DNA of 64,000 bases from Diploscapter coronatus (Eukaryota; Nematoda; Chromadorea; Rhabditida; Rhabditidae), in assembly GCA_964036155.1 (NCBI GenBank), contig OZ038422.1, positions 53,901,201-53,965,200 of the forward strand, read 5' to 3'. The notes under the pieces were generated by a model that was not told the DNA's origin, ran no database searches, and saw only the letters and a program-made list of their open reading frames with translations. A program made the position numbers and the translations under genes. Below are positions 35,441-59,700 of the stretch, piece by piece; positions within the stretch are counted from its first letter, which is position 1; the number at the start of each line of letters is the position of its first letter.

Positions 35441-36140
35441 TTCAAGACCTCCCCCAGGCCATTTTGGTCGATCTGAAGCTCCATCTGTATTAGTCACAGT
35501 TGAGAGACTGTTCGCGATTTTCATCGTCAATTTTACTTTTTCTATGTCTTCTTTAATTTGGTCTTGCAAACCAATTTCTGGGTAATATTGTATTGATTTT
35601 GCTCTTTTATAATATCTTAATTCATGGGAATATTATTTGATGTAGTAAAGATCATCTTATTCTTATACTATTTCTGTAACAATTAGATTTCTAATGAGTT
35701 CTATTCGATGTCTTTTTGTTATTTGGAATGATCTCTGATCGCCACTTTTTCTTGTTCTTCTTCTGCTCTTTTGGATTTTTTCTATTTTCTCTTACAATTG
35801 CCTATCAAATTTCTGTGTTATTTCTGGAATATCGTCGTTAAATTCTCTTAATTTGTTCGGTAATTTTAAATAACTGTTGTGGTACGAAAATTGTATTGAA
35901 TCGACATTATTCGTATTTGCATAACGCTCTCGCAACGATTCGAGAGAGGGATGGAGAATGGATTGAGGACTGAGAGAGTTTGAGATGGAGAGGGAGAAAG
36001 AGGATAGAAAGACAAGAGGTTCGTCTTTGCAGTGAGGCATTGAGCTGCTGCTGGAGGGATAGAGTACAAGTCAAACGATGCGAATGGAAATGCGGAAGAG
36101 AATATGAAAGTGTTCAGAGAAGAGAAGGACAGTTAAAGGA

Positions 36141-36166
36141 CCACACACACACACAACACAACACAG
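36141..36166. repeat. CA-rich microsatellite
   Basis: Seven CA units followed by interrupted CAACA units, 0.65 kb before the start of the BRICHOS-like gene. Confidence 0.8.
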
Positions 36167-36820
36167 GGCAGGGAACGGCATGTCAAGAAGGGAATCAAAC
36201 ATCTAGATATTCTTAATCCCACTGCAATGTAGAAGTGAACATGCAAGCTCCATCACATCTCCCATGGCTTGAATTTATAAACTGCAAATCAAAAATTAAA
36301 ATTTCACTTGCAGCAAAAGAGTACAAAATATCCGCCTAAATGTTCAAGTTTGCAATGCAAAAAGCTAACATTTTGCAGACTGAAAGCTAAAAATATGCGG
36401 TCTTCATGAATTATGAAAAGCTTTTCTGAAAGGAAGCAATATGCAGAGAACAGGCCTAAATCGATCGATCGATTTTCGAATAAAAATGTCTTCGCCTATC
36501 ACTGTCCAAATAAAGAATTTGCGATAAGATCGTCTTCTTTTCTTTCTTCCTATTCTCAACTAAAACGCTGTATTTCTCCCTCTTGTTTTACCGTAATGAA
36601 CTCGAAGCTCTGCAATCTAAAATTAGTTCTCGAAATTGTTTTCGCTGGCCGGTTGTCGACTTTCCGCGTTCCTCTTGTTTTGCACTAATTATTCCCATTC
36701 TCAACAACAATTTTCTCAATTCCTTGTAAACAAATTTCAAATATCAATCTTCAGAAAGATCAAGAGGAGCAGAAATTTATGGATTGAAGATCAGTGTATT
36801 TACACACAATCGATAGCTTA

Positions 36821-39800
36821 ATGTCGAGAATGCCTATGAAGTTCCAGCCGCTCGAAAATGAGCCACGAGCAAGAGGTAGGAACATCAAAGTAGCATAATT
36901 CAAAACAATGTTTTGGGAATATCAATATCAGGAAGAATTTAAATCATTTTTTACAGGGTGAGTCATTACTATAGCTTCATAGTTAGTATATAAAACTTGA
37001 ATGTGCATCTGGTTATGGCAAACCATTTACGAAGGCTATTGCAATGTTAGAAATTCAGCGGTAGTGATAGATTTCTACATTCAAGCGAATTGATTCGATT
37101 CCATATGCGAAGGTGTAAAATGATTATTCCCTAAATTTTACTTGATTTTATTGTGGTACATCGGAAGAAAGGTACCATAAATCCACAAATATTGGATCAG
37201 GTCCAAGCTTTGTTAATGATTGTATGATGATAGCGCATCAAACTTTTATTCGTCAAATCAATTGTACTTTATCTTGTCTTCAAATGACTCCTTTACCTAG
37301 CTAAATAAAATGGTGAATGCCATCAAGCCATTTTGTAGAAAGTTCATTTTGAGCAATAGCGCCGAAGATCAAAGTGGAAAGAGAAATTAGTTTGAGATCG
37401 AGAGAGCAAGTAGCCGAGCCTAAGCGGTCATTTTGAAGACATCGCTTTATCATCATTTCGGGGGCGTTCGGCTGCTTATTGTTTGCATTTTGGTCGGCCT
37501 TCAGAGAACAGGGGATTTTGAAAGGCAAACAGCGCGTGCGGACGAGCTGCACCAGAGTTCGCATATCAAGAAGGAAGAGCTGACGGCTACAATAAGTGGA
37601 AGTGAACGGGAGTGACGCAACAGCTAAAGTAGGGAAATGATAAATGATTGAGAGATTACACGCGAAGAGGACCGTAAGCTGGACAAAAATGCGGGGAAAC
37701 TGAACGGGGGAGGGAGAATGAAATGGAACTGGCAAAGCATGAGAATGCAGACAGCGTTCTCGAGAGCTCTGCTTGGAAAGCTGAAAGACTGACCGACGAA
37801 GGACAACAGATCACAAACACTTTAGACACCTAGCAAGGGAAAACCGAACTCCTTGCGGCCCTTTTAGATCATAAAAAAAAAAAAAATCGCCAATCTTTCA
37901 GGTGCTCCGCCGTCCTATCGAAGCCACACTATGACTGAGGACTCTTGGAGTGACTATTCTGCATCATCAGGTAGACATAGAGTACAAACAAATTATGATT
38001 TTTATTTCAAGGTCTGGGTAAAAAGCGGAACAGTTGGACGAATTTGATTGATGCTGATGTCACCGCAAAAGTGCACAACTACAATATGCAACAACACCAT
38101 AGAATGGTAAGACTGTACATGAGAAAATATTTGAATTCAGCAGAGTCACACAAATGCATGTTATGTCAAATCACGCTACAATTTGTTCACAAAAATTGCA
38201 CAGCTTTTGCTAGCCTTATATGTCAGCTTCAGCAAGCTCCTCCACCAGCTGTGGCGAGTCGAACCTCTTCTTATTCGACAGACATAGGAGTCGTTTCCGA
38301 CATCTTTCATCAATACATGGTTTGTTTTGTTTGTCTGTCTATCTGTCTGTGTAATCTATGTGCATTAGTAAAAGGGAAAATTCAATGAGCCAGGTTAGAG
38401 GAAATGCATTGTTCGCCGTTTTGAAAATTTTGGCAGAACTAAAAAGAAAATGTTGTCTTGTTCGTGTGTTCGTCTACGTGCCAATTTCAGCCGGGTCGAA
38501 CAGCTTCATTGACAGCGACGCCTCCTCAGCCCGCCGGCACTCTACCTTCGCACTCACTGCCTGTCAGCAGAGCTCCTTCTGTCATCACAAATCCAATGCC
38601 CACGCCTCAGCAGCAGCAGCAGCCCGTTCAGTCTCATCCGTCCTATCAGCAAAAATCACAACAAGTCCGCTTTGTGTGTTGTCGAATTAATCCTTACACG
38701 ACATAATCATTCCAGGAGTCTCGATCAAAATCGGCTCAAAAGCAAGCAAAAAAACGGAAGAACACTCCGCCTGATGGGCAGAAGAGAAACCGACTCCAGG
38801 AAATGAAGACTTGGTTCTCGAGGTATCGAAACAAATATTCCCCTAACTCTCCAAATGATAAATATTCCGACTCTAGACCGAGAAATATTTGGTGCTGCCT
38901 ACTACTTCTAATGCTCATCGCTGGAGGAATTGTCGTAGCCATTGTGCTCTCACAAGTTCTTCCTTTACCTTCAGTAAGCAAGCAATCAGTTTGTGGAATA
39001 AATCCGGCAAAAATGATCCATTTAGGAAGCTGTTTTCAATTGGCAAGCCCCAGGCAATTCTACTTCGGGAGGACAAGCGGGTCAAGTCAGGTATGCAATC
39101 CCGAGTTTAGTGTTCATCTCAATCATACTCGTGAAAAACTCATTTCTGAATGCGTGAAATTGATCTTCAATCAATATTAGGGATTTGAGAGTGTTTGCAG
39201 CTTTCATATTTTCCTGAAAATTTATGATAGAGCCTACCCTGAATACTGACGGTCAGGATTTTGCGCGGGTACCAAATTTCGTACTCGTACCTGACTCGGC
39301 CAAAAATACCCATAAACTTTCTTTAAGTACATAGCGATTTTGTAACAATTTTCTAAGACCGACACACATAATTTTTTGAGAAAATTTCTACATTTCTATA
39401 TCATGAAAGTGCAGAAATGAGGTTCTTAGACGAAATTTGTTAAATTTTGAATACTAGTATCCGATCTGATCCGACGACATTTTTTAAAAATAAGCCCAGT
39501 CCGATTTGATCCGACCCGTCGGTATGGGTCGGATCCAACAAGCCTGCTTCCGAAGATCACTTACAGAACAAATATCAAAATCTCATCTCTTTGAAATAAT
39601 CTCAACCAGAGATAACGATTTAGGATTGACATGAAAGTAGTGGATAAACAATCTCGCTTCCAAATGCAAGGAGCTCCGCCTTTCAAAGGAAACTTCATCA
39701 ATTACTACGACTTCAACAATGTAAGATAACAGTTGCACAAAATAGTTTGGAAAAGTACATGATATATAAGAGACATACTGGGTGAATCTACAAGAGATAA

Positions 39801-42800
39801 ACCAATCTCCTTAGCGTTTTATGCACTTGAATATGACTTCTAACGACAATAGTCGTCTAAGTTTCATCTAGATTGCTTCATGAAAATTTTATTTACGAGC
39901 CATAACACATAACATGCACTGTTCCAAACTTTTGTGTGCCACCACTGTCTCATGCGTATTAGCAATCAGTACAGATAAAGTCAGAGCACGTGAAAGGGGA
40001 AGAAAGAAAAAAATCGATAACCGTAACCCTGAGCATGTTTTTACTCGACTTTTCTTTGAAATTTAATTTTCATTTCCATTAACATCAAATTACGATAGAT
40101 TGATCCTATTTTACTCTCGTGCAAATGAGATGACCAAATAATGCAGTTGTTTCCGATTGTTGGTGACCACAATACTGCGCCTACTGTATGCCAATACTTC
40201 AAAGGTAAATAATTTCAGAATCAAGCAGTAATCGTCGATGACGCTCTGAAAAGCAACGGAAGGAATCTGTACTGTTTTGTGATGCCCATCAACACGCAAG
40301 CATTCAATTCGATAAATGCTCTCAGGAAAGCCGCTGGAAAATCCGTCAATGTAAGACGTCTAAATTAGTACCAAAAGAAACTTTCATATAGAAGAAGCAA
40401 ATGACGCAAGGCTGGGAGCAACAATGGAATTTCATGGCCAATCCAACCCAAGCGCCACCTGTATGCAGAATATCAAGAAAATTTCAACGATAAAATACAA
40501 CATTTTAGACCGGATTCAACCCGCCGATTCCTGAATGCAATGGAGCCAGATGGGTCACTCTCGATTATGCGGCTGATCAAAGAGGTCAGTTATATCAAAT
40601 CTAGTGGATCTGGGGCGATTTGTAACACAAGTTGGCGAATATCCCTCGTATCCTTTACAAACTATCTTATTTGTATTACAAGTCGCTCCAGACACAAATC
40701 TATTTCAACAAATAGCCATCTAGAATGGTTGATTTAGGGAGGAAATGCACCGACTGCTTCGACTTCTGCCTCCCAGAATACGGTGTCTCGAGAGACTCCG
40801 ATTCAGGACCAGACTATCTGAACATCGTCAGACAAAACTGTTTCTATCTCTTCGTGCCAGAATGGAGATCTTATGCTCAAGCAAATAATATCGAACAGGT
40901 AATGGTTGTTCCATAAGAAAAGAATCTTAATCAGACTAATAATACGAAAGTGTCGGTTAAAAAATCGAAACTGAAGAAAAATCTCGATGATAAAGCATGC
41001 TATTCGTCAACTTTTCAGAATATCATCTGTAGGAAAAACAATATCATTATTACGTGCAAAAATGCTAAAATTTTGAAATCTCGCTATCAATTTTATGCAT
41101 TCGGTTTCGATTTGTACTAGGTTCGGCATGAAAACAACTCAGAACTATGCTTATAAATTATGAACAGAAGCTGTCCTAATTTTTACTTTCTTGTATTTGA
41201 TATTATCGGATGGAAACGAACGGGAGTCTCATACCTAAAATTGCATCTATGCGTCAATTGCGCCGCAACCAATGCGCAAGTGTTGTAACTTCTTTCTCTC
41301 CTTTATTCTTTGCTATTTATTTGCGTTTTTATTCGAATTTTGACAAATTTACAGATTCTTTATAAGTTTGGGAGATATAACGACTGAATGGATAGAAGAT
41401 GCGCCAGGAATAGCTTGGGGTTCTTAATTTATTTTAAGTTATTGAAGGACGCATAGTCTTTGAGAAAAGCGATAGTAAAAGTGTTCCTCATCCTGCAGAT
41501 ACATCATATAACTTTTTCTTATCACTAAAAAAATAATCAGCAAAATTATCACGAATTCGAATAAAAAACACGAACAAACAATAAAGGAGAGGAACAACTG
41601 ACGACACTTGCACATTAATTGCGGCGCAATTTTGGCTGCGAGACTCGCGTTCATTTCCATCCGACAATATGACAACTCTTGTTCTACAATATGTGTAAGA
41701 GGTTTTTGACTAGAATGTTTTATTGTTGAGATATTTCAACATCCGTTAGCCAAATTGAATGCTATATGACCTCATATTGTATTTACAGAATCAGAGAGAC
41801 TTCGAAGCATATTACCGCAACAGACAGCATATGCAAACTGGGTATGGAGCTGGAAATCAGTCAAGATGGATCAATCTTTCCAATGTTCCAGGTAAAGTGA
41901 TATACTAGAAAATCGGTCAGTAATCAATTTCAGGAGCCATCTCGAACACTGCAAGTGGTGTTGCTGGAGCAATTGGGAGCGGATTCAACAACATGGCTCA
42001 AGGAGTTCAAAATGCATTTACTGGCGGAGTCAACACCCTCTACCCTGGTCAAAGCAACCCTTCTGCGAATATGCAGGGACAAGGGATGAATTCAATGAAC
42101 TCCATGAATTCGCCTGGATCTGGCTACAGTTCCAACCAACAAAACGGATACAGCGATCCTAACTCCGGTCAACAACAAGTTCAATATGGACAACCACAGT
42201 CCTACAGTCAAGTCCAAGCAAGCAATCCAGGCATTAACTACGGTAATTAATAATCGTTGATGAAGAACGAATGAAGGAAAATTAGGCTCGAACCCACCAG
42301 GAGGTGGCGGGATGAACTTAGATCCAGAAGGATATGCCACAGCATTCCCAGGTGCATTGCCGAGACCGAGAAATCAACTGTATGGCAATGACGCCAATCT
42401 GCGAAATGAGTGGCCTTATGGGTAATTTTTCCCGAATGCAGTCTATCCACATTCACGCTATTGTAGAACTCAATCCCCTGTGCACTCATCGGATATTTCC
42501 AGTCAGAATCAGTTGCCCGTGAGTGGAGTCGTAAATCTGAATGGACTGACTGGAAGCGAATCGAATACTCAATATCAGACAGGAGGAAGCAGCAGTGGAT
42601 TGGTGGGAAATGACATATGTAATATGCTCAGCAGAGAGTTCATTTTAGATGACCATGAATAATGGACAGCCGTCTCAAACCAACATGGGACCATCGTCGT
42701 TCCCTAATTCAAATACTCCAACATTTGGAAGGTAAAATCTAATTCGAAGAAACGGGATTTTCGCTTACTAATCTGACATGAGCCTGGATATGTTAAGAGC

Positions 42801-43532
42801 TGTTCTTCCTTCTGTTGGCGTCCCGCCTCCATCTTCTGATTTGCATGGATACGGATCAGGATCATCTTATCAAAACACCAAGTCCGAGATATCTTATGAG
42901 AAATGCCGATGAAAATGTAGTTTTAGCCCTGGTGATTCACTTTTGGCACAACAAGCAGCGATGCTGAACAATGGAGGACAGTACAGACCACAATCGCAGT
43001 CGTATACTGACTACAAACCTACAGGGTAACTTGATTCTTGACAAATTGCGAAAGACCGACTTCGCACAATACAATTTTAGTTATGCCGCTCCTGTTGTGA
43101 ACCAACCGAGCATTAAATTCGACAGCAGTTTGCCTGCATCCGCTTTCCAGAGAATGGATCAATTGATGAGTCAAGTTCAGCAACAACCACAGGTAAAGAA
43201 TTGCATAAATTTGGTAGCAGTCCAATTGTAAGAAGACAACACAGTAGCGCTTCAACAAATACGTCAAAATAACGAGTGTCAGGTGGAACCTAATCTGCCT
43301 TAAATCACGCATACCTAAAACTTGTTTTAACTAGATCAGGAAGGGGGAATCGTTAAAAATCTTAAACAAGCTGGCAATGGGAACGAGACGAATAAGTCTT
43401 GAGCATTTTGTCGTTGATAATGGAAATTATCGAATCTTTCCATTTTAGGGTGCAGTTGGGATGAATCCTCAGAGTCAAATGAGCAACACGCAAAACAGAT
43501 TGCCATTCGCCGGTCATTGGCATACCGTCTAG
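36821..43532 (+). CDS. BRICHOS-type single-pass membrane protein with a long Gln/Asn/Ser/Gly-rich tail
   Basis: Exons: 36821-36875, 37902-37970, 38012-38106, 38233-38319, 38491-38664, 38716-~39090, 39624-39720, 40219-40350, 40392-40460, 40509-40584, 40738-40898, 41789-41891, 41934-42242, 42286-42421, 42467-~42618, 42649-42731, 42783-42881, 42927-43025, 43081-43192, 43449-43532. A cytoplasmic N-terminal part of about 190 residues rich in Pro, Gln and Ser precedes one transmembrane helix (IWCCLLLLMLIAGGIVVAIV), a type II topology. The lumenal part has the BRICHOS pattern seen in ITM2/Bri proteins: INYYDFNN, then AVIVDD and LYCFVMPINT (compare Asp-Phe-Asn and Cys-Tyr-Val-Ile-Pro-Leu-Asn), and later Cys residues in CTDCFDFC and NCFYLFVPEW. 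From 41934 on the tail is low-complexity. BRICHOS domains act as intramolecular chaperones for aggregation-prone regions of their own proprotein. The phases near 39090-39624 and 42618-42649 do not close, so the model needs transcript data. Poly(A) signal near 44008. Confidence 0.72.
39240..39545. repeat. GATCCGAC-rich degenerate repeat in an intron
   Basis: A GC-richer patch inside an AT-rich intron. It carries several partly inverted copies of a GGTAC/GATCCGAC-type word (for example CCGATCTGATCCGACG and GGTCGGATCCAAC). It looks like a fragment of an interspersed repeat, but no clear termini or target duplication were seen. Confidence 0.4.
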
Positions 43533-45057
43533 ATTTATCTATGAGCATTTTAGAAAATGTTTAGCTTTATCATTTTCATTTACCCAGAGTCATGATCTCT
43601 GATAGAATCATAAGTTTTGTGTTTGTAAATATTCAGATAATATTGGCACCTTCACTTCTTCTACTTATTTCTTTCGAACTCAAATGCCTCATTTTTATTT
43701 CTCAGAATTTTTATTTTCAAAAATTCTGCATAATTTACGCTTTTTCAATTGCAATTATGAACATACCGATGCAAGCTCAAGCATATTTAGTCATTTTCCG
43801 AAGAGAATTCAGTGATTTTATATTTTAGATATTCACTTATCAACTTATTTTTATGCATTTGTGATGTTTACTATGATTCAAAGATGCTATATTTATTTGT
43901 GAGTTATGCTATACTAATTACTTACCAAAGAGTGATTTTGCTTATAAATTTTCCTAATTTTTTTTATCTTTATGTATGACATTCAATAATATCGAGTTAT
44001 TTTTTAAAATAAAGTTGAAGTTTGCAAACTTCTGAATCTAATAAACGCATATTTCTTAATCTGTGTTCATACATCCAAACATCAGAAAGTGAGGCGTCAG
44101 ATGGTTGAATGATTCACTATACCAGAATTAAAATTAAAAGAAAAAATCTAAATATCATTAAAAAAGCTTAACGTTTCGATGTACAATTTTGCTAATGTTC
44201 ATTTTAAAAGATTGAAAACCAAAATCGTCTCTTAACGACATGAATCGGAGCTTAATCTTCTTTGAAAGTGTCTAATTAAAAATTTCGAACATTACTAGGC
44301 TGTTTTGCTAAAAAGAATAATGGAAAAACCGTGAGGAAGAAAAATCATAAGTCGCTGCATACTCAAGTCAGCTCTTTTACAAGACATACTTCCATTGGAT
44401 TGTGTTTTATTCATAACTTTTCTTTTTTACGAAACCACAAAAATAACGAAAATTTGAAGAAAAAGACGACAAGATAGATGAATGGTCAGAAATGAGCGCC
44501 TCGAGCGCGCGATTTATCTCGACACGAGATTTCAACACTCGATCATTTTCGCGCAAGTGGTTGTCGATTTAGCATCGTTTGTCATTCCTGCCAGAAAATT
44601 TTATGGAGTTTGATGATTTGTTTCATCTCTCCCAGAATTAAAGCTCACTGCAATATGCGATTGATGTCCAAAAATACAGTACCGAGTGCGGAAGAGCGAA
44701 AAATCTTTCTTTCACTAAACACGCTCTCATTTCGCATCGATAATGGACGGGGTTTTCGCTCGCTCAATTTTGCGAGAAAAGTGCCCGTAAATATGTCCCA
44801 TCGCTAACTATTCGCAGTGGTCCAGTTTTCTTGGAACTCTCGGTCGCATGTCGCTCTCGCTTCGCACATTTCAGTCACTGGTTAGCGAATTTCCTCCCAT
44901 CGAAGCCATAATGTTAGCCGCGTAATTCTGTGCGCTCTGGTTGCGAAAGTTCATTCTCTCTCTCCTCTCCTTTTTTCTAACCTCGATTTCTTTTTCGTTA
45001 TTTCTCTACTGGTCACTTGCGGCTTCATTATCATTTTCGTATTTCAGATTTTCACCA
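43533..45057. promoter_or_regulatory. Intergenic region before the DHX8-like gene
   Basis: The first part holds the 3' UTR of the BRICHOS-like gene, with an AATAAA near 44008 and another at about 44040. From about 44.5 to 44.95 kb the sequence becomes CG-richer (for example GCGCCTCGAGCGCGCGATTT), unlike its surroundings. This fits a promoter of a broadly expressed gene such as DHX8. At 45041-45047 an ATTTCAG site lies 10 bases before the start codon. Confidence 0.45.
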
Positions 45058-56274
<11,217 letters not shown>

Positions 56275-56749
56275 TCCTCCTTTCTGTATTTATTCGTGGA
56301 CCTCTGGGTATAATCTTTGTCTTCAAGAATTCTACCGTAATCTATATTTGTTGTTCCATTTATATTTCCATTTCACCTCTGAAACGTTGCTATGCACTAC
56401 ATAATAAAAGGTGGTTTCTGGTTCCGAATTCGAATTTGGAATGCCTCTACTCCAAATGGTATCATTTTGCCAGCGAAATGCGCCGCCTAGGTTTCGGCTG
56501 ATCCATATTTTATTCCATTTAAACGACGACTCTTCCCCTGGCCGTAAGCTGTAAGCTGCTCGTGCACTTGCAAATCGCGTGTCGGGCGCTACTTTGGTTA
56601 AGGGGCGTGGCCTCAGCAGCTCTGCCCCCTTTTTAGATCCTCGCACTCCTCCCCCCTCTCCCTTTGCCTTCATTCCCACAGACCCCATTCCTCATTCCTA
56701 TCCAGTAATACCTACCCGGCCTGTCGCTCGTGCCCCTAAGCGGCATGCT
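56275..56749. promoter_or_regulatory. 3' UTR of DHX8 and upstream region of the flp-21-like gene
   Basis: The first 150 bases hold the AATAAA of the DHX8 gene (near 56403). The remainder is unusually C/T-rich and GC-richer (about 56.58-56.74 kb) and directly precedes the signal-peptide exon of the peptide gene, so it probably acts as promoter or 5' UTR. Both genes are on the same strand, about 0.35 kb from poly(A) signal to ATG. Confidence 0.45.
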
Positions 56750-59700
56750 ATGTTCTGGACCACCCTCCCAATTCTTCTCATCGTCTTGACTGCTGTCGTC
56801 GAAATGCGGCCGCACAACTCAGGTGCCCTAATTCTATTTTATCACTTTACTTATCGAAATACGGTAGTAATGAAATGAAACTAATCACTAGTGAAATTTT
56901 ACGATCATTCTATAGTTTCATCTTGTACGGTTTAAGGGCAAAATAACTTCTAGAACAAACAAACAGAAGCAATGTTCAAACTTTTGGCGTGATGAAAGAG
57001 ATGAAGTGTGATTTGAATAGAGCGAAGGAATAGCGAACAATTGTTATTAGGCAATCATCGAACAAATGAAATTTCGAAATGACATCATTGTGATCAATCC
57101 AGAAGAAATTCTAGGAATAAAAAATCCTAAAAACTAAATGCATTGCTTATTGTGCACGTTTACTTCCATGAATATTTTCGCACTTAGCTATAGGGCCTTC
57201 TCATATTACAATAATGAGAACAAACTTTCATGAATGAACGTATCACCCACCCAATTTAATTATTTTCTTGTTTTCGTTCCGAGTGTTTCAAGGGATTCTA
57301 AAATAGCCTCCCTACTGTAATAGTTGACACTATTTTCTGGAAATTGCGTGTCTCTATCTTCATCTGAGTTCGAGTACGAAATGCCTTCCCTCGGGTCCTA
57401 TTTGCTATTAGCGTACTTCCGCTTAGTTTGCAATTGGATTTGACTGATTTATTCAATCACTGTGACGTCGATTACCTTGTTTCAACTTGGAACACTAAAG
57501 TAGTTCACTCTTTCCTTAACTTTATAGTTCAACTGAACGCAGATCTCAGGTTTTCCTTTCTGATGTCAAAAATCTAACTACTATTTTCTGTATGAATAGA
57601 GAAAACAGACAGGTGTTTTGAATGGAAACTGGAGTCGGAGCGAAACGAAGCAATCGAATTAGGGCGCAGTGCTGGTATATTCCTAGAAGACTGAAATTGT
57701 TGCCAGTTCTGAGCAGAGTGATCGTATGCACACTTACATGTGTTTTGTAGCTAAGTATGATGAAGTAGGCAAACAGGTGTGAGAAAGAAGTGCTTGGCTA
57801 ATGTTGAAATGATGTGAACGAGAGAATGATCAAGGTTGAAACTTTTTGAACATTATATGATTTATCATGGATTTGTAGTATTCAAACAGATCGTGTATAG
57901 AAAATATTCAAAGTTATAGATCTTCATACTGATTTATTACTGAATTTAAACCCTGTTTTCTCTAATTTAGACAATCTATTTTAATTTTAGTCGGCCTTCC
58001 TGGGGACTACGAAATGTTAGCAGAATTATTGAAGTTCCGACGAGTTTCCCGTAGTGAAGCAGATGGTGAAATCGGTGAAAAGTAAGTGATCAATCTGTTT
58101 CGTTCACTTTGGCACTTCATAATCCAAAATATACAAAATTAGCTTATATTCCTAAAAAAAAAAGTGAAAATAAGAGTTGCAAAATTACACAAAATTTTCT
58201 TCTTAGTTTAACCTAAATTCGCGCACCAGATCTCGTGATTCGTGATCGCTATTTCGAAAATCCGGATAATTTTTCCTGCAAGTGTTCCGAATTGAATTAA
58301 GCGCCGAATAAACTTTTGAGAATAAAGATTTGGGATAATCTAGGATAAATACTGCTTTCTGAGTAAAAATTTAGAAATTTAACGAAATGACGTTATTTAG
58401 TTCTCCGAAATTATCTTATTTTGCATCATCATAAATAGCTTATGGCGCTAAATAATGAGCAATCTATTTGGAATTTTTGCGGCTTTCATTTTGATGTACT
58501 TTTTTTAAAATAATTTTCTATAAATGACCAGTTAGTCAAGGGGCAGGACAGACCGATTCTGTGATTATTTCAGTTTTTCCTCAATCTTTTAATTTTCATT
58601 CGTATTTTGCCACCCTCGTAGTATTCAATCTATTGCCTTCTTTCCGAAATTATTTCAGCTTCACAGACTCTTGCATTTTCTCACTTTTCTCATTTCGTCG
58701 TTCTTTTCTTTTTGGACTCGACTTGGATTGAGTACTGAATTGAATAGAGGGGCCTGCTCAGTTATTCTCACTTTTGAATCTTGCAATTAACTGCACTGCA
58801 TTTGAATATTACGACGCAGAATTTTCAGACTTTACAGAGTTTACAACGAATATGTTTAGCTTCTTGTTTCACTTCATAGATTCAAGACGTGATTTTTCGA
58901 TGATAGAATGGATATCTCTTAGACTCAGATGTATATATTAGAAGTTAGCGGTAATATCGTCAGGTTTGGATGCAATTTCGGATAATTGCAAGCCAATATT
59001 CTCGCAAATTTTCTCATTTGTTATAGATGAGACTCGATCAGTAATTCTGAAATACATCCTGTATTCGATTATCAATCTTTTTCGGTATAAGGCAAGAATA
59101 ATCTAAATTTCATGTAGTGCAACCTCCAGTATCCTTCCTAATTCTTATTTCATTTTAATTTCATTACTTTTCTCATTTCTTCTCTCACTCTTGCAAAATC
59201 TTGCTGCTCTTGAGTTTGCGTGTGATTTTGCATATTTTCATATCGGACTTTTGTTCTTCGAGCTCTGAATGATTACGAGATTGACTGACTGCTTTTCTGC
59301 CTGAGAATTACAAAGCAGGCTGACTATTTTCAGGCTTTCTGCCACGTAGTTAGATCAGGATAAGGATTTGTCTAATGTCATCTTCTATTCCATGATGAAG
59401 GAATGAAAGACTAATGATGTAGACAATATACTCAAATAATTCATTCTCTCCTTTCCAATACACGTTACTCGAAATGTTAACTTGTTATTATCTAGCATCA
59501 AAAGTTTGAAGTTTGACTATGATGATAGACCATAAAATTTGCCATTATTACTTTGAAAATATGCGATGAAAAGTTGATCATGCCATTTGCAAGTTGGAAT
59601 AGTGCACGAAAAAAGATATTGGATCATCAAATAGGTTCTTGGAATTCATGAATTTGCATCACGTTTACCTCGCACTATTTTTAATTAGAATGAAAATCCT

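Larger units (their letters stand above)
33019..36820. promoter_or_regulatory. Shared 3.8 kb 5' region of divergent OXR1-like and BRICHOS-like genes
   Basis: The two genes point away from each other across this interval, so both promoters and any leader exons must lie here. It contains TC-rich, CAG and CA simple repeats and several low-complexity open frames, none with convincing coding signs. No core promoter motif can be placed with confidence. Confidence 0.4.

Noticed and set aside
35039..35484. Open frames with polyglutamine (plus) or polycysteine (minus) around the CAG repeat
   Set aside because: The composition comes from the microsatellite. Flanking sequence shows no coding bias or splice partners.
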